Positions 1 to 29,200 of a DNA stretch of 64,000 bases are shown here, in pieces; position 1 is the first letter of the stretch; every line of letters begins with the position of its first letter. Both the position numbers and the translations under genes were made by a program. Origin of the DNA: Channa striata. Lineage: Eukaryota; Chordata; Actinopteri; Anabantiformes; Channidae. The DNA is taken from NCBI GenBank assembly GCA_033026295.1, contig CM065178.1, positions 21,715,781 through 21,779,780 on the forward strand, read 5' to 3'. The notes below the pieces were generated by a model. It was not told where the DNA came from and searched no databases. It saw only the letters and a program-made list of their open reading frames with translations.

Positions 1-1339
1 GGAAACGTACAGAAAAGATGAGTTCAACACAAAGAGAAACAAATATGACAACTTGACGGTTACGGAGCAACGAACATGCAGATACGCATTTCAAGATTCC
101 GGCAAAATATCTGTAATTTCTTTGCAGGTCTCACCTGATCAGGAAATGGACACAATAACACAACATCATGCAAATCCATCGCTTCGCATGCGCTACGCTG
201 CAGGGTGGCTCCATTCAAAGTAGGAGCAGCCTGGCAGCGCATGAAGAGCTATTCTACCAAGACCAGCGGACAATGGATCAGGGGAAAACGGTTCTTTGAG
301 TGTGTCACTCAGCAGCTAATGTGGTTACGGGGTCGTTCCAGTGGCAGCATGTCTTTTGTATGAACAGTACATTTGCACGTAATATCTGTGCGAGTCTGTG
401 TTCACAGAAGGTTCTCGATTCATAAGCCCGCAGGTGAACACGTCTTTATCAGTGGCCAGCATCGCAATACCGCGTCTGTGTGCATATGTGCGCCTGTGTG
501 TGAGCAGATGAATGTGTGCTGTGTGGGTTTTTAGCATGTTGGAAGCTCTCGCGTAGGCGGCCTTACATGCTGCCGGCTCTTATGTAAGTAAATCCTGTTC
601 ATTGTGCTGCGAGTACGCGTGTGCTATTAGCGATCCCAGATAAATCACCTCAGTGAGCTCATACTACCAAAAATATTTTACTCCGAAACAGCGCTAATAG
701 ATTTGGACGGACGGTACATGGGCATGTAAATTGTAAGGCTGTACTGCTTTTCTTTCTGTTTTATCCTTAAACTTTAGAATATTAAATAAAGTAACTTAAG
801 ACGACAACTAATGAAAACAAAAAATAATTTGAAATATATTTATTTGAAATCTCAGGTACTCTGGAGGAAAAGCTGCATTGTCATCTTAAATAACATTATA
901 ATAACAGCAAGGCTCATAAATACATAGAGCTGTAATGGTTGGGTGATCAAAAGTGTACTACTCTGCACCAACTTTGATTACAAAACCATTCAAGTAATTT
1001 ATTTTTTACAAAAATGAGAATGTCAAATGAAATCTTCAGCTTTTTATTGCTTTTAAAATATAAGTGAGTATTTATGCACCTTCTGGACAAAACAAACATT
1101 TTCACAGTTCAGTTTCACAGTTTTCTAAATCTGTGATTCTAAAAATAACCAACTCGCTAAGGTTACAGCGCGGGAATCTGTAAATATTTATTTCTGCGAT
1201 AAATGATTTGAGCAACTGCTTTTGCTGACAATTAACGATGAGATAAGATTTGTGTATTTGGCTTCTGTGCATTTCCCTGTGTGTGTTCTAACTATATGCA
1301 AGTACATCTGCGTGTTCGTGTGTCTCCTCAGCCCGTTAC
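1..1339. other. Probable nf2 intron 13 (left edge)
   Basis: AT-rich sequence downstream of the nf2 exon 13 donor (ACG|GTAACG on the minus strand). I searched it for merlin exons 14-17 and found none, so the C-terminal coding exons should lie to the left. An in-frame TGA sits nine bases past the donor (1328..1330), so retaining the intron would add three residues and stop. Several minus-strand AATAAA-like motifs occur around 840-1050, but they are expected in such AT-rich DNA. Confidence 0.5.
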
Positions 1340-18010
<16,671 letters not shown>

Positions 18011-19305
18011 GGTGAACAGCTGACGAACTAACTTCTTATGACGTTACTCGGAGGCGATCGTTCCTACGGAGCCAGTGCACCGACGAGACATCGTGTGTCT
18101 ACGCCGGATGAGTGGTTTTCTAGGATTTACCGTTAGTTATCGTAAGACGAGAACAAGTGTCACCTACGTGTGATAGTTAGTATGAACGATCAGCTGACGG
18201 ATGCTTCGCTTTTGAGCAACAACACTGTTCACATTGAACTTGTTTGTGCCACCAGCTCCAAAAGAAAAAGTTCACAAATTCATTTTGCAGGAAGTGCTGT
18301 GCTAGACTTGCTACTAACGTTAGCTAACTTAACGGTGAACGATTGAACTCAAAGTGAGTAAAGGTAAGGTAAGCTAACCTAACATTAACTCAACTTAACT
18401 ACATGGTAACTATTACGTAACAGTTAACCCCTTGTCTTGCGCTAAAGTTCGACGTTTGTCTACACGGATCCGAAAAACGGTCAAATTTACATCCGTGAAG
18501 CCGAAACATCTGGATAATTAACTAGCTGTGCAGTTGCATGTAAACTAGACTGGAAGCGCTTGCTAACTATTGCTAACTGGCTGTTTGTTAGCATTTTTTA
18601 TCCACAAGCCATGGTGCCTTCAAGTCCTGGCAGGAATATTGTAACAACAACGTACCATAGAAATCATCACGTTAAAATACAGCATTGGGATTTGTGCGTC
18701 TTTTAATGTTCCTTATTTTTAATTACACCTTAACTACAAGGTCCACTGTTAAATACAGGTCTAACATCTTGTGAGTTTGCTAGTAAGTTTCTAATGGGTT
18801 ATTTATTTATTTTTTTTATTTTAGAAATGATACCCACAATGTAGAAATAACAGCCCTGCTTCCAAAACGTTATAACATTTCAAATTACTTTTGATTTCCA
18901 CAGCCTCATAGCACAAATCAGTGCTATGAGATCATTGAGCACAAATCAGTGTTAAAAATTGATGCATTCACAAGCATTAATATATGCTAATTTGACCAGT
19001 TTTATGTATTGCCACGTGGGTTGCAGGTTAAGTATGTAAACTAAAATTACAATTTTAGTGTTAGATACCTAAATATTGTTTAGTAAATGAGTCAATAAAT
19101 TAATTTACGTTCCACCACCATGCACTATAAATTCCCAAATTTGCTGTGTCTGAGGAAGCCTGAAGGCAGCACTGCTTCCCTTTTCCTTTTAACCGCATAA
19201 CCAATCGCTTTACACTACCGTGCTCGTCCCCCGCCCCTGGCCCTGCCCCCTGCGCCATAAAGGGGCGGCGCCTGGGCAATGATGTAATCGGGGTAAACAG
19301 TAAAG
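18011..19305. promoter_or_regulatory. Head-to-head intergenic region between nf2 and fbxo21
   Basis: 1.3 kb between the two start codons, so it should hold both promoters and 5'UTRs. The nf2 side (18011..18170) has scattered CpGs and no TATA box. The fbxo21 side (19195..19305) has a CCAAT box at about 19201, a GC-box-like block 'aggggcggcgcc' at about 19261..19272, and AAGATGGC across the start codon, which resembles a YY1 site. The middle is AT-rich and contains a perfect hairpin at 18905..18930. Confidence 0.6.
18905..18930. repeat. Perfect 10-bp inverted repeat (hairpin) with nearby direct repeat
   Basis: CTCATAGCAC and its exact complement GTGCTATGAG flank a 6-base loop, AAATCA. The left arm plus loop (AGCACAAATCAGTG) recurs directly at about 18938..18951. 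A second small palindrome (CTAAAATT-AC-AATTTTAG) lies at 19041..19058. Confidence 0.8.
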
Positions 19306-21321
19306 ATGGCTGCGGTCTCATCTGGAGAGGGACAGCCGGGTCTGAATGGGATGATTTCCGAGCCCCACACTAAAAAACTGACCGACCTGCCGACCGAATT
19401 GCTCGAACACATCCTGTGCTTCCCTGTTCTTAAACACGCCGACATTTGCAACGTGTCCTGCTGCTGCAAACGGCTGCACGACGTCTGCCACGGACGGGGG
19501 AAGGTCTGGGGACACCAGTACAAGCTCAGGTGCGGGGATCTTGACGGGAGGCGTTTCGCGGGACTTTGGGCCTTTGCGGGTCTTTCGCGACTCTGCGCAC
19601 GTTTGCTCTGAACCATCTATTGATCATTTCCAGACTCGTTCGTTTGCGTCGAGCTAACAGGCAGCTGTCAGCCGGTGACATTCTGCTGATGCGCCAAATT
19701 AGTCATCGTGCCAAGTCAGCGAGATGCTTCTACTCTGCAGAGCTAAAAAGCTTAGAAAGCTTGAACCTCTTACGAATCAATTATTTATATGCAATTTCAT
19801 TTAAAACATCCCAAAATTGTATTTGTGTGACCTTGAGTTTTACATTTGCCTAACGGTTTACAGTAGCCTGTGAACTGCAGGAGATTGCAGCTCCTGCCAA
19901 AAGCCAAGCTCTGCTCCTCACTCACTTGGCTGTTACCCTCCTATTGCTTTCCTCTGTGCAAACAGAAATCTAGGAGGATACATGCTTTAACAGATTTGTG
20001 TGTTATTGTGTTGATAAGTTACTCAAAAGTATTTCTGATGTCACAGTTTGACTGTCTTCATCAACAGATGGCCCAGACTGCAGAGGTTTTACCGTCAGAA
20101 CGAGTGCTGCGACTGGCTCAGAGAATACAAAACACGGCATAGAGTTGGTATACAAATGCGAAGGATGGTGGAATCGATCTCAAAGCGGTTCTTCACAGAA
20201 GTTGTAAGTAATCCATTTGTAATCAAGAATATCATTTTAAGATTTTTAAGACAAAAATTAAGCTGCATTTGTTGAATCAGGAAAGTTTTCCTTCACATCT
20301 GCACAAGCTGAATATTTAAAATGAATTGTTGGCATTTCTCTCTGTGACCTGGCTCCACTGCTATGCGTGGCTGTGTTTTTGTGCATGTAAGTTGTCTACG
20401 TTCCAAACTAACATGGAGATCTGTAACTCAGCCTTGCGTTGGCCAGGTGTTGGGAGACAGCTTTGCAGAGATTGAGTCACTCGGAATGCCAGAGCACTTC
20501 TGCGAAGATGAGCTTCTCTTCATACTCAACTCTGACAAGAGGTGAGAGAAAGCCCTGTGCAATCTCAGAACTGCACACGCAGAGTTTAACGTGGTAATCC
20601 ACACTGACACTCCTGTTGCCATTAAAACTCTTGCTGTGTTGCACATTCTCATTCCTAGTCCATTAATGTCTCTTCTGTCATTAGGAAAAGCTTGACCTTG
20701 AAGTATTATGCAAAGAAAATCCTTTACTTCCTGAGACAACAGAACATTTTGAGGAGTCTGAAAACCTTCCTGGAGCAGCCTGCAGACCAGCAGTCGTCTC
20801 TGGAAGGTGAGGCAGAAATACAGACTTGTCGGCCAAATTATGAATCACTGCGCCCTGTTATTGAGCAGCATTAAGCAGCAGGACCTCGTGCATGTCCTTT
20901 CTTGGTCTCACCTGTCACTCTAGGTGCTGTACTGGTGGATCAGTATTGTAACCCTTTGGCTGACGTCACATTGGACAGTATATCTGTCCAGCTGGATGAG
21001 ATCACAGAGAAGGTGAAGAAGATGCTGCGAATCAAGAACCCATCTCACCCCAGTCTGCGAATTGCTCAAGGTGAGTTTTGAAAGCTAGAGAACTGTCGAT
21101 GGAAAGTTAGCTGTTTAGACTTGAGTTTTTTGTTCGTTCTTTTTTATCTTTAGATTTTAGTTTCAAAATGCATTAAAAATAAGGCACTTAAACTTATGTT
21201 TGAAGTGTGTGTTGATTTTCGCTGACTTGTTAGAAAACTGTCGAGCTTTGCTCCAAAGCCTTTTAATGGGGACGTCTGCACTGCTGCCAGTTAACAGGCA
21301 GTTTAGTTTAGTTTGAAGTTT

Positions 21322-21359
<38 letters not shown>

Positions 21360-24300
21360 ACAGGTGACACAGAGTTTGTCGTAGAGGCCTTTGAACTCCA
21401 GAGGCAAGTTCTTTGTGCAGTAAACTCAGTTTTATATGAGCAACTTAACTACAAAGGAAATGAGTTTGACTACTACAATCCCCTCAACTCTTACATCCAT
21501 CAGGTAGATCTCAATAAGTTTTTATAACCATCTCCACTGCGATCATTTAGAAATGCTTCACTTACCCGTCTGTGCCCTTTTTTATTTATTTATTTTTTTT
21601 TGGATTAAGGTGCTACTACGCCGCACGGGCATTCCCATAAGTCTCTCTGTTCTCTACATGACCGTTGGTCCGGAAGCTGGGTGTTCATCTGGAACCTGTC
21701 AACTTTCCGAATCACTTCCTGCTGCGCTGGTGCCAAAAACCAAAAGGGTAAAATTTTAAACAAATCTCTCAAACCGCTCAAAACATCTCCATAAAATTCA
21801 AGCTGTCGACGTAGTTGATACTTTGAGCAGGAGAACTGAACTTGTATGATGCCCTTGATATGTTTAATATAGAGCGGTCTCCTACAAAGCCTTAGAAATA
21901 ATAACTTGGCATTTTCATCTCGTTTAAGCACATGTACACGGGTAATTTATTATTATTTAGTTTTCTAAAAGCAGACAGTTGGTTCACTTATTGGATTTAT
22001 TTGCTCCTGCAGGAGTGAGGACATCTATGACTTTGTCTACATTGATGCCTTTGGTAAAGGCAAGCAGCTGACAGCCAAGGAGTGCGAGTATCTCATTGGC
22101 CACCAGGTGACAGCAGATTACTACAGCGCCATCAGCACCACAGAGGTGCTGCTCAGGATGGTGGGAAACCTGCTCAACATTGGCAAGAGAGGGTAAGAAA
22201 AACAGAGCACAAGAGGGGAAAGGGGAGCTCTGCTGCCTTCAGGCGTCCTCGAGCACAGCAAATGAAATAATTCAGGAATTTATTGTGCATAGTGGTGGAA
22301 AGTAACTTAGTTAATTCACTCCATCAGCCTTCGGGTACCTGGTACAAAAAATGTAATTTTATTGTTCAGGGACAGTTCAGGCAGAAATACTCACAACACA
22401 AGGACTGACAGTAGATTGACGGATGGGCGACGCCATATTTTCTATCACAGAATATTTAACATGGATCTTTTTTTTTTTCCCCTCAAACACATGAGTATTG
22501 CAATTTAAATTTATTCTTTATCCTGTTGTCTCTCAAGGCTTGAAAGCACAGAGATGATCTCAGAACTGAAAAAAACGATTACATACATTTATTAGCTGCT
22601 AGAATAAAATTAATAAATTCATGCAATCTGCTGGCTGAATTACATTACCTGCACTGTGGTTTCTTTCAGGGAGGGCAATGAAAAATCCTATCAACTGCTG
22701 AGAGACTCTTTGGATCTCTACCTCACTATCAACCCAGATAACGTGCAGTACCTGCTCCTCCAGGCTCGCCTCTACTTCCACCTGGGCATCTGGCCAGAAA
22801 AGGTCAGGGCACACAACCTGTGTTTAGAGCAAAGCTGGTATTGACCCAGCTATTATAACTATTATTACACATTTTGTCTTGTGCCCAGATTCTGTGGTTT
22901 CAATAACCACCACAATAACAAATATTGAAGCCTAGTCGGTACACAGATCTAATTATTTTGCTCTTGCACAGTACTTAAATCCATAACTCACTGTGTTGTC
23001 AGAGGTCAGCCTTTTTTCAATCAAACATAGTCCACTGATTTTTGTCCACCATCCCAGGTGCTAGACATCCTGCAGCATATTCAGGCACTGGATCCCTCCC
23101 AGCACGGGGCAGTGGGTTATCTGGTCCAGCACACACTGGAGCACATCCAGCAAAAGAAGCATCCTGTGACACCTGAGGTGAAGAAACGCAGCGCCCAAGA
23201 ACACCTGCAGGTCCAATATTCAGTCGGCCTCATCATGAAACACAAGAGGTGGGTCACACTTGAAGGTTCGACAGAAGCTTAAATCCCCTCTGTGAAGATA
23301 TCCGTGTAAATGACTCCAGTGTGTCTGCGCCCCCTCAGGTCAGGCTATAACTGCGTGATCTACGGCTGGGATCCCAAGTGCACCATGAGCCAGGAGTGGA
23401 TCACCACCATGAGGGTCCACCAGTTGTCCAATGGGGCCAACCAACCTTTCTACAACGTCCTCGTGCAAGACGGAACATGCCGCTACGCAGCACAGGGTAT
23501 TTATCACATGCACCCAGCATGGTGTTGAAAGATATTCTTATGGTGAATAAATGTTTGCAGTCATCATAAATATGCATAAATCATAAATGTACATGCTGTA
23601 TGGTTTGTCAGTTACAAATACAAGCATGATTTGTCATGAAAATTCACCTTTAGATTTATTTAAAATAAGCCTATAAGATATTTGATAAGTCCCAAAATTC
23701 ATTATTTATACCATATACCATATACTATTATAATTTTTCAAGGAAATCTTGAATGCTTTGTATAACTGTTTATGTGGATGAACATTCCTAATGCATAGTA
23801 AACCTTGATGTAACGGCTCAAATTTCTTATTGAAAGTTTTAGTAAATATTTAATTTTGTGTGTAGGAATTGTATAAAACTGGAGCGTATAATGGTTTGAA
23901 AAGGAAAGCGCTAGTAAGAAAAGAGGAAGGGGGAAAAGAGGAAGCAGTTGGGCACAAACGCTAAAAAACGTCAAGTTCTCACACAGGTTCAGTATCTAGA
24001 CAATGGCATTGGGAAACAAACATCCTGTTTAACATGTAAGATCTTTATTTCATTCAGGAGCAACGAGAAAGGACTTGTGTTCTAAAACTAATTTATTGCA
24101 ATTATGCTGAAAAACCAAAGTGAAAATGATTCTTTGGCAGTTGGACTCCTTGAGACAAGTTTTATGAAAAGCCAATGTCAGGTTAAGAAAACAGGAATGT
24201 CCGCTCCATGGAGTGTGGACACTGGTGGTTGGAGATGTGGGCGGAGCAGGATTGTAGGCGTCAGTGAACAAATGGTGAAGGTAAAGATGGAGCAGGGGTC

Positions 24301-25121
24301 TGAAGAGGCAGTAATTAGCACAAGTGATGAAAATTCCTCTTCCTGTCCAAGGACTGGTGTGTACAGTTGTCAGTACTTCATAGGTGCCTCATCATCCCTT
24401 TTTTTATCTATATCCCACCTAATCTCCTCCCTGTTGGGCTGACTGGCTGCCCTGTGCTCAATGTGCGGGTCAGTCTGCCGCCGCCGCTGCTGCGACACAG
24501 CTTTCACTGTTTGCTCGTGTTATCTTAACTCCAGCAGCTCAACATTTCACCTGCAGGCTCTGTTCCCTGCGAACCATTAGAGGGGATTTGTATTGATTAA
24601 TCCCTGCTGCTCCGTCTGCTTTGCAGGAACGGATGTAACACCGGGCCCTGATGCTTTAATAAATGACATTTGACATTTTCCAGATGAACCGAAGGTTCTG
24701 ATTTGATGAGTTACATGAACTGGTTTCATACGTGTGTTAATAATGAGACGATGCTGTATGAATTTCTTTTTCTGCTCTGTAGTTTAACTGATTTATACTA
24801 TTTCTTTACCTTTTGTACTTTGAATTTTTTATTGTAATATTACATTTGTTGTTGTGTTTTTTTGTTGTTTTTTTCGCCTCAGAAAACCTGGAACCACATT
24901 CCGCCCCTCTCGAGATCGGTCACCAGGAGGTGGGCCGCTACTTCTCAGAGTTTGCCGACACCCACTACGTTGCCAATGAAGAACTGCAGACACGATACCC
25001 AGAGGACATGGAGGAAACCCTGGGCGCTGTGCAGAAGCTCTATCATAGACTGACACCTGGCTCTGAGAACCAAGAGCAGGTTCTCACCATGGACCAAAAC
25101 AACCAAGCCATGCCCATGTAG
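19306..25121 (+). CDS. fbxo21: F-box only protein 21 (with an apparent frameshift in exon 7)
   Basis: Substrate receptor of an SCF (SKP1-CUL1) ubiquitin ligase; EID1 and ASK1 are reported mammalian targets. Exons: 19306..19529, 20068..20203, 20447..20541, 20685..20806, 20924..21070, 21364..21503, 21610..21747, 22013..22192, 22670..22802, 23058..23248, 23339..23496, 24883..25121. With one extra base in exon 7 discounted, the product is 633 residues, close to mammalian FBXO21. Domains: F-box at about 25-70 (LTDLPTELLEHIL...KVW); a transglutaminase-like middle region (VLLRRTGIPISLSVLYMT; DAFGKGKQLTAKECEYLIG; SYQLLRDSLDLYL); and a C-terminal YccV/HspQ-like beta domain (YNCVIYGWDPKCTMSQEW, PFYNVLVQDGTCRYAAQ). 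The start has a strong context (AAGATGG). As written, the exon 7 frame break would stop translation near codon 336. Exon 6 is preceded by a (TG)17 array in place of a pyrimidine tract. Confidence 0.95.
19530..20067 (+). other. fbxo21 intron 1
   Basis: 538 bases, donor AG|GTGCGG and acceptor CAACAG|ATGG. No feature recognised. Confidence 0.6.
21324..21357 (+). repeat. (GT)17 microsatellite abutting the exon 6 splice acceptor
   Basis: An uninterrupted GT array that ends 6 bases before fbxo21 exon 6 (repeat, then CCACAG|GTGACA). It occupies the position normally held by the polypyrimidine tract. In the transcript it reads (UG)17. Confidence 0.97.
21610..21747 (+). other. fbxo21: fbxo21 exon 7 carrying a one-base frame break
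   Basis: The exon reads correctly up to LSVLYMTV (about 21661..21666). After that the conserved sequence (RKLGVHLEPVNF, then HFLLRWCQKP) is found only in the next frame. The break is at 'gttggtccggaag' (21664..21676), where one base, probably a C of the CC pair, is extra. The exon is 138 nt where a 137-nt exon fits both neighbours. Literal splicing puts a TGA at 22016..22018, right after the exon 8 junction. The acceptor is AAG rather than CAG. Confidence 0.9.
22193..22669 (+). other. fbxo21 intron 8
   Basis: 477 bases, AT-rich, donor AGG|GTAAGA and acceptor TTTCAG|GGAGGG. No repeat family recognised. Confidence 0.55.
23497..24882 (+). other. fbxo21 intron 11
   Basis: 1.39 kb between exons 11 and 12, AT-rich. 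It contains an AATAAA at about 24657, which could allow early polyadenylation, but no coding exon. A GC-richer patch at about 24440..24560 ('ccgccgccgctgctgcg') shows no coding signal. Confidence 0.55.
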
Positions 25122-26285
25122 CTGTGTCCAGCCCTGCCAACTAATGCTAACCGGATAATCTCTGGTCACCCATTCTCAGTTCACAGTCCACTTAGCTGTT
25201 GCATTGTAGCATATAATATACGCAACGTGTGTGTGGGACATGGCGTTCTTTTTCATAAAAACAACCAGTTTACAGGATTTTCAAATACTTATATTTGAAA
25301 TTGTTAAAAAAATGGTTAAAAAAATATGGTCTTAAACCCACAATCAGGTTTATCGGAGGTCTTGAGTCTTGAGAACATTTCTAAAAAGTAAAATAAATAT
25401 ATAGAAACACAGTAAAGTGAAACAGTAGGTGCTTCACACACCTACATGTCCAAATATCACCTGTATTTGTTCTGATAACAAAGTTTAAAATATGGAGTGA
25501 TACTGCCCGAGGATTCCTTTCTCACAAGACACTGTAGAATTTAAAACCAGTTATGTCAAGGTTGAGTTTGAAAATGAAAATAATTTGTAGATCCTTTATG
25601 AGAAGGACATGGACTTGGAGTCAGCAGTTATGTGGACGGGTAAATTTAGGATGGGTATCCAGGTGCTGTGAAGCCCCCTTTACCCGAAACCGAGGAATGC
25701 TCCCGTACCCACAGCTGACCCCTCGCCAGATCTCCCCCTGCATCCAGCACCAGCCAAACAGCAGCTGGTTTCAGACCCCAGTCACAGTGCCACTGAAAAA
25801 AAAAGACTTTTACTTTTAAAAACCCAACTTTTAATCCCGTTTCATGTGCTTATGAAAGTTTGACTTTCATATAGAGTATAATGGGTTTTTTTTTTCCATA
25901 TACTGTATTTCCAAGACGAGCTGTTATTGAGGAAAAACAAAAGTGGAACAAATAAGGACTTGACACACAAACGGTGAAATAAAAATAAAACCTTTCACAC
26001 ATTTTACCACCTTCCTCTGGCCTGTTTTGCAGAAGTCAAACGTCCGTTTTCTCTGCTGCGTTGTTGTCACGCTCGACACTCGCCAGGTTTCACTGGCTGC
26101 GCGCATGTGCCTCACCCAGATGCTGGATGGGTTTAGGACCTTGAGGACGCCAGATGTTTCCAGGACGCCGGGAGCAGAGGACGGTGGCGGCGGCGTCGTC
26201 GTCGTCGTGCCGACAGCTGCGCGTTGAGGCACTTGATCCGGTCCAAGTCCGCTGCGCGTCCTGACGCATCGGCGCATCGGCAGCG
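25122..26285. promoter_or_regulatory. fbxo21 3'UTR and tesc promoter region
   Basis: Same-strand space of 1.16 kb. A plus-strand AATAAA near 25391 is a candidate fbxo21 polyadenylation signal. Toward tesc the sequence becomes CpG-rich (26040..26285) with a short trinucleotide run 'ggcggcggcgtcgtcgtcgt' at about 26185..26208. No TATA box is evident. Confidence 0.5.
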
Positions 26286-29200
26286 ATGGGAGCTTCGCAG
26301 GCGCGTTACGAGCACAAGTACCACGACTTGATGGGGAAAACCGGATGTAAGTAGGACAAATGTCCACTGGCAACTTACATTAGTTACTGGGAACTGTCCT
26401 GTCGGTGCACGGAGCTGGAGTCGCCCAGTCTCAGGGGCAGAAGTGCGGTGGCACTGACGCGTTTGCGGTCTTAAGGAAATATAATGGTCATTTGGAGACA
26501 TGCGGACAGTCATAAGTTATAATTCCTTTTTTTCTATTAAATTGGGCTGCTGATATCAGGGAAGGATGATCAGATGAGCTGTTGGTGACACCCAGTAGTT
26601 TTTATACACCACGTTTTTTGCATTTTTTGGTGTTGATTCTTCTTTATAAGTTATAGGTGCAGTAAAATCCGTATCATAAATGGCAACACTGAAACCAGGC
26701 ATGTGTTTTTGTTTGTTTTTAATCTTCTAATCCCAGATTATGATGTTGATGATTTCACTTCACATAGGTTTGCCCAGCCACTGTTGTTAAACACCTTGTT
26801 CCATTTAAATCTGACGTGACAAAAGGAAAGTTCAATAAGGAAATGAACCAAAAAACAGACAGAAATAACAGAAGTGTGCAGAACTATGTTTAGATTGGGC
26901 AAGTTCCTCCTGCAAAACCTTTGCGTTCAGTGGCATGTGCCGTCTGGGATGAAGGTTTCACTACAAACTTTATGACTGACACTTTGAACTGTTGGAGGAT
27001 TTGGACTCTTGCACTTTATTTTTTTTTATCTCGGGGTAAGATTTCCACAAATCTCATGGCACCAACAGGCCTAGACTTGTCAGTAAAGTACCGACCACAG
27101 ATTATGTTGCAGCTCATTGTGTAACTATGAATTGCATATTTTGGTCTTGCCCATTTAATAACAACACCCGCTGGGATCAACAAACTAGTCTCTACGTGAA
27201 GCTGCTGTCTTCTCACACACACACACACACTCTGCTCGCCTGCACTGAGCACCAGTTGCTACTGCAAACATTCATTTAGGAGCCAGAGGGAAGATGAGAT
27301 CAAAAGAATCATAAGTGTTTAACCAAAACACCTGAACATGCCTGTCCCAGCTTGATACGGGACCAGGCAGAGCGATATTATAGAGTTTAAACCTTGGAGA
27401 GTGGAGTCATTAGTGCACAAGGTGAGTTAATGATCCGAGGAACCCTCCACCTTTAAGACGATCCTGCAATCACTTCATTTTAATATAAATGCCTCTGTGT
27501 ATATATATATATAAATAGAAAAGATAAAGTATGCTGCATATAAAAACAAAACCAGAAAGTGGTATTGTGCATTTTTTAGTATGAGAAATTATGCATTACT
27601 ATTTTACTGTATGTTAAATATCACTAACAAACAGCTGAGGAAATGTAAGATGGGAGAGGATGGTCGTGAAGTAACTGGTGTGTCCCAATTCGTTTCTTCC
27701 CAGTTTCTCTGGAGCAGATCAAAAACCTCCACAACAGGTTCAAGCACCTGAGTGAGAATAAAGAGACCATAAGGTAAGAAGAAAACGATTTGATTTTAGC
27801 GGCAATAACAATTTGCGAGGTGATGAACCCTGATAATTACTGACACAACGGAGCAACATACTGTACGGCGACACAAATGCAGAACTAACGTAACCACAAA
27901 TACAGTGTCAGTGCATCACACTCACTGCACGTCCAGGTCACTCGGGCAAACACACCGACCTGCTCAAGTTGTACAGAAATGCTGTTCACTTTTTTTTTAT
28001 TTGTAAAAACATATGGTCACTGTACTAGTATCAGTTTTATGATGATGGACGTTTTCTTGTCGCATTGCAGCAGGGACAACTTGGAAAGCATCCCGGCCCT
28101 CGCCTACAATCCAATCCGAACTCAAATCATCGAAGCGTTCTTCGATAAAAGGTGGGTCCCAGATCCTGCTCATTCTGTCGGTTCCTCCTCTGGCTGATCA
28201 CCAGTCAGTGGAAATATACTTGGCAACGATTCTTAATGTAATTTGAGTGACATTTATTTGGTAAATATTACAATACTGATGACAACCTTCATCTGCCGTT
28301 GACATGAATTCTCTCCTATATTTATAGAAGCTGTAAAAGGAGCAAAGAAATTGTCTTTACATGAGTCACTAATGTTTTTTTATGTTATAAGTTACAGAGA
28401 TGCTTTTTATTAATATTGTTTAAGAGCGATTCTCCAAACTGTAATGTGTAGAGGTGCAGTCTGAAGTCGCTGTAAGTGACAGACAGCAGGAGCCGGACTG
28501 ATTCACTTCCTTTTGTTTAACGAGGCTCCGCCCCTCAAAGGTTTGGAAGACGCAAATAGTTTTACCTGAAAGTCAAGTTTTGTAGCATTTTTTTTCATTG
28601 TGATTTCATGGTCCAGGGCTGGGCAGGGTGCAGTGGAGCTAATGCTACCGCGAGCTTGTTTCCCAAAAATGGCAAAAAATTTTGCAGTTTATAGATTCAT
28701 ATAACATTTCGCATGGCGAGCTTCATTTGGACACAGTTATCGAGTTATCGTGAGCCTCCCTGCTTCTAGCTCTATGCTAAGCTAAGATAACCAGGTGATG
28801 GCTTCCCACTTACCATACATTACTTTATATTTACTGTAGTAATTGTCTCATGTAAGAACACTTTTATTTTCCTACAATATCAAGAAAATAGTAAGATTAT
28901 TAATCCAAGGCTGTGGAAAGGTTAATAAAGTTCTGTTTATGGTCAATTTGGATCCCTATATTGTAAATTAAATCCTCATTTTAAGGAATAATTTGACCCG
29001 TCTTGCAAATACATTTAGGCTAATTTCTTTCTTGCCAAAATGAGTTGGCAGTAAACGGTAAATATGCACGGCTACTTCCAACAGCTTCTTAACTTGCCAC
29101 ACATAAAAACATATATATAATATTGGATAATATGGTGTGTGGATGTGAATGTGGCAGACTATCCACTTGTTTGGAGACCTCCACCCACTAAACGTGTAGT

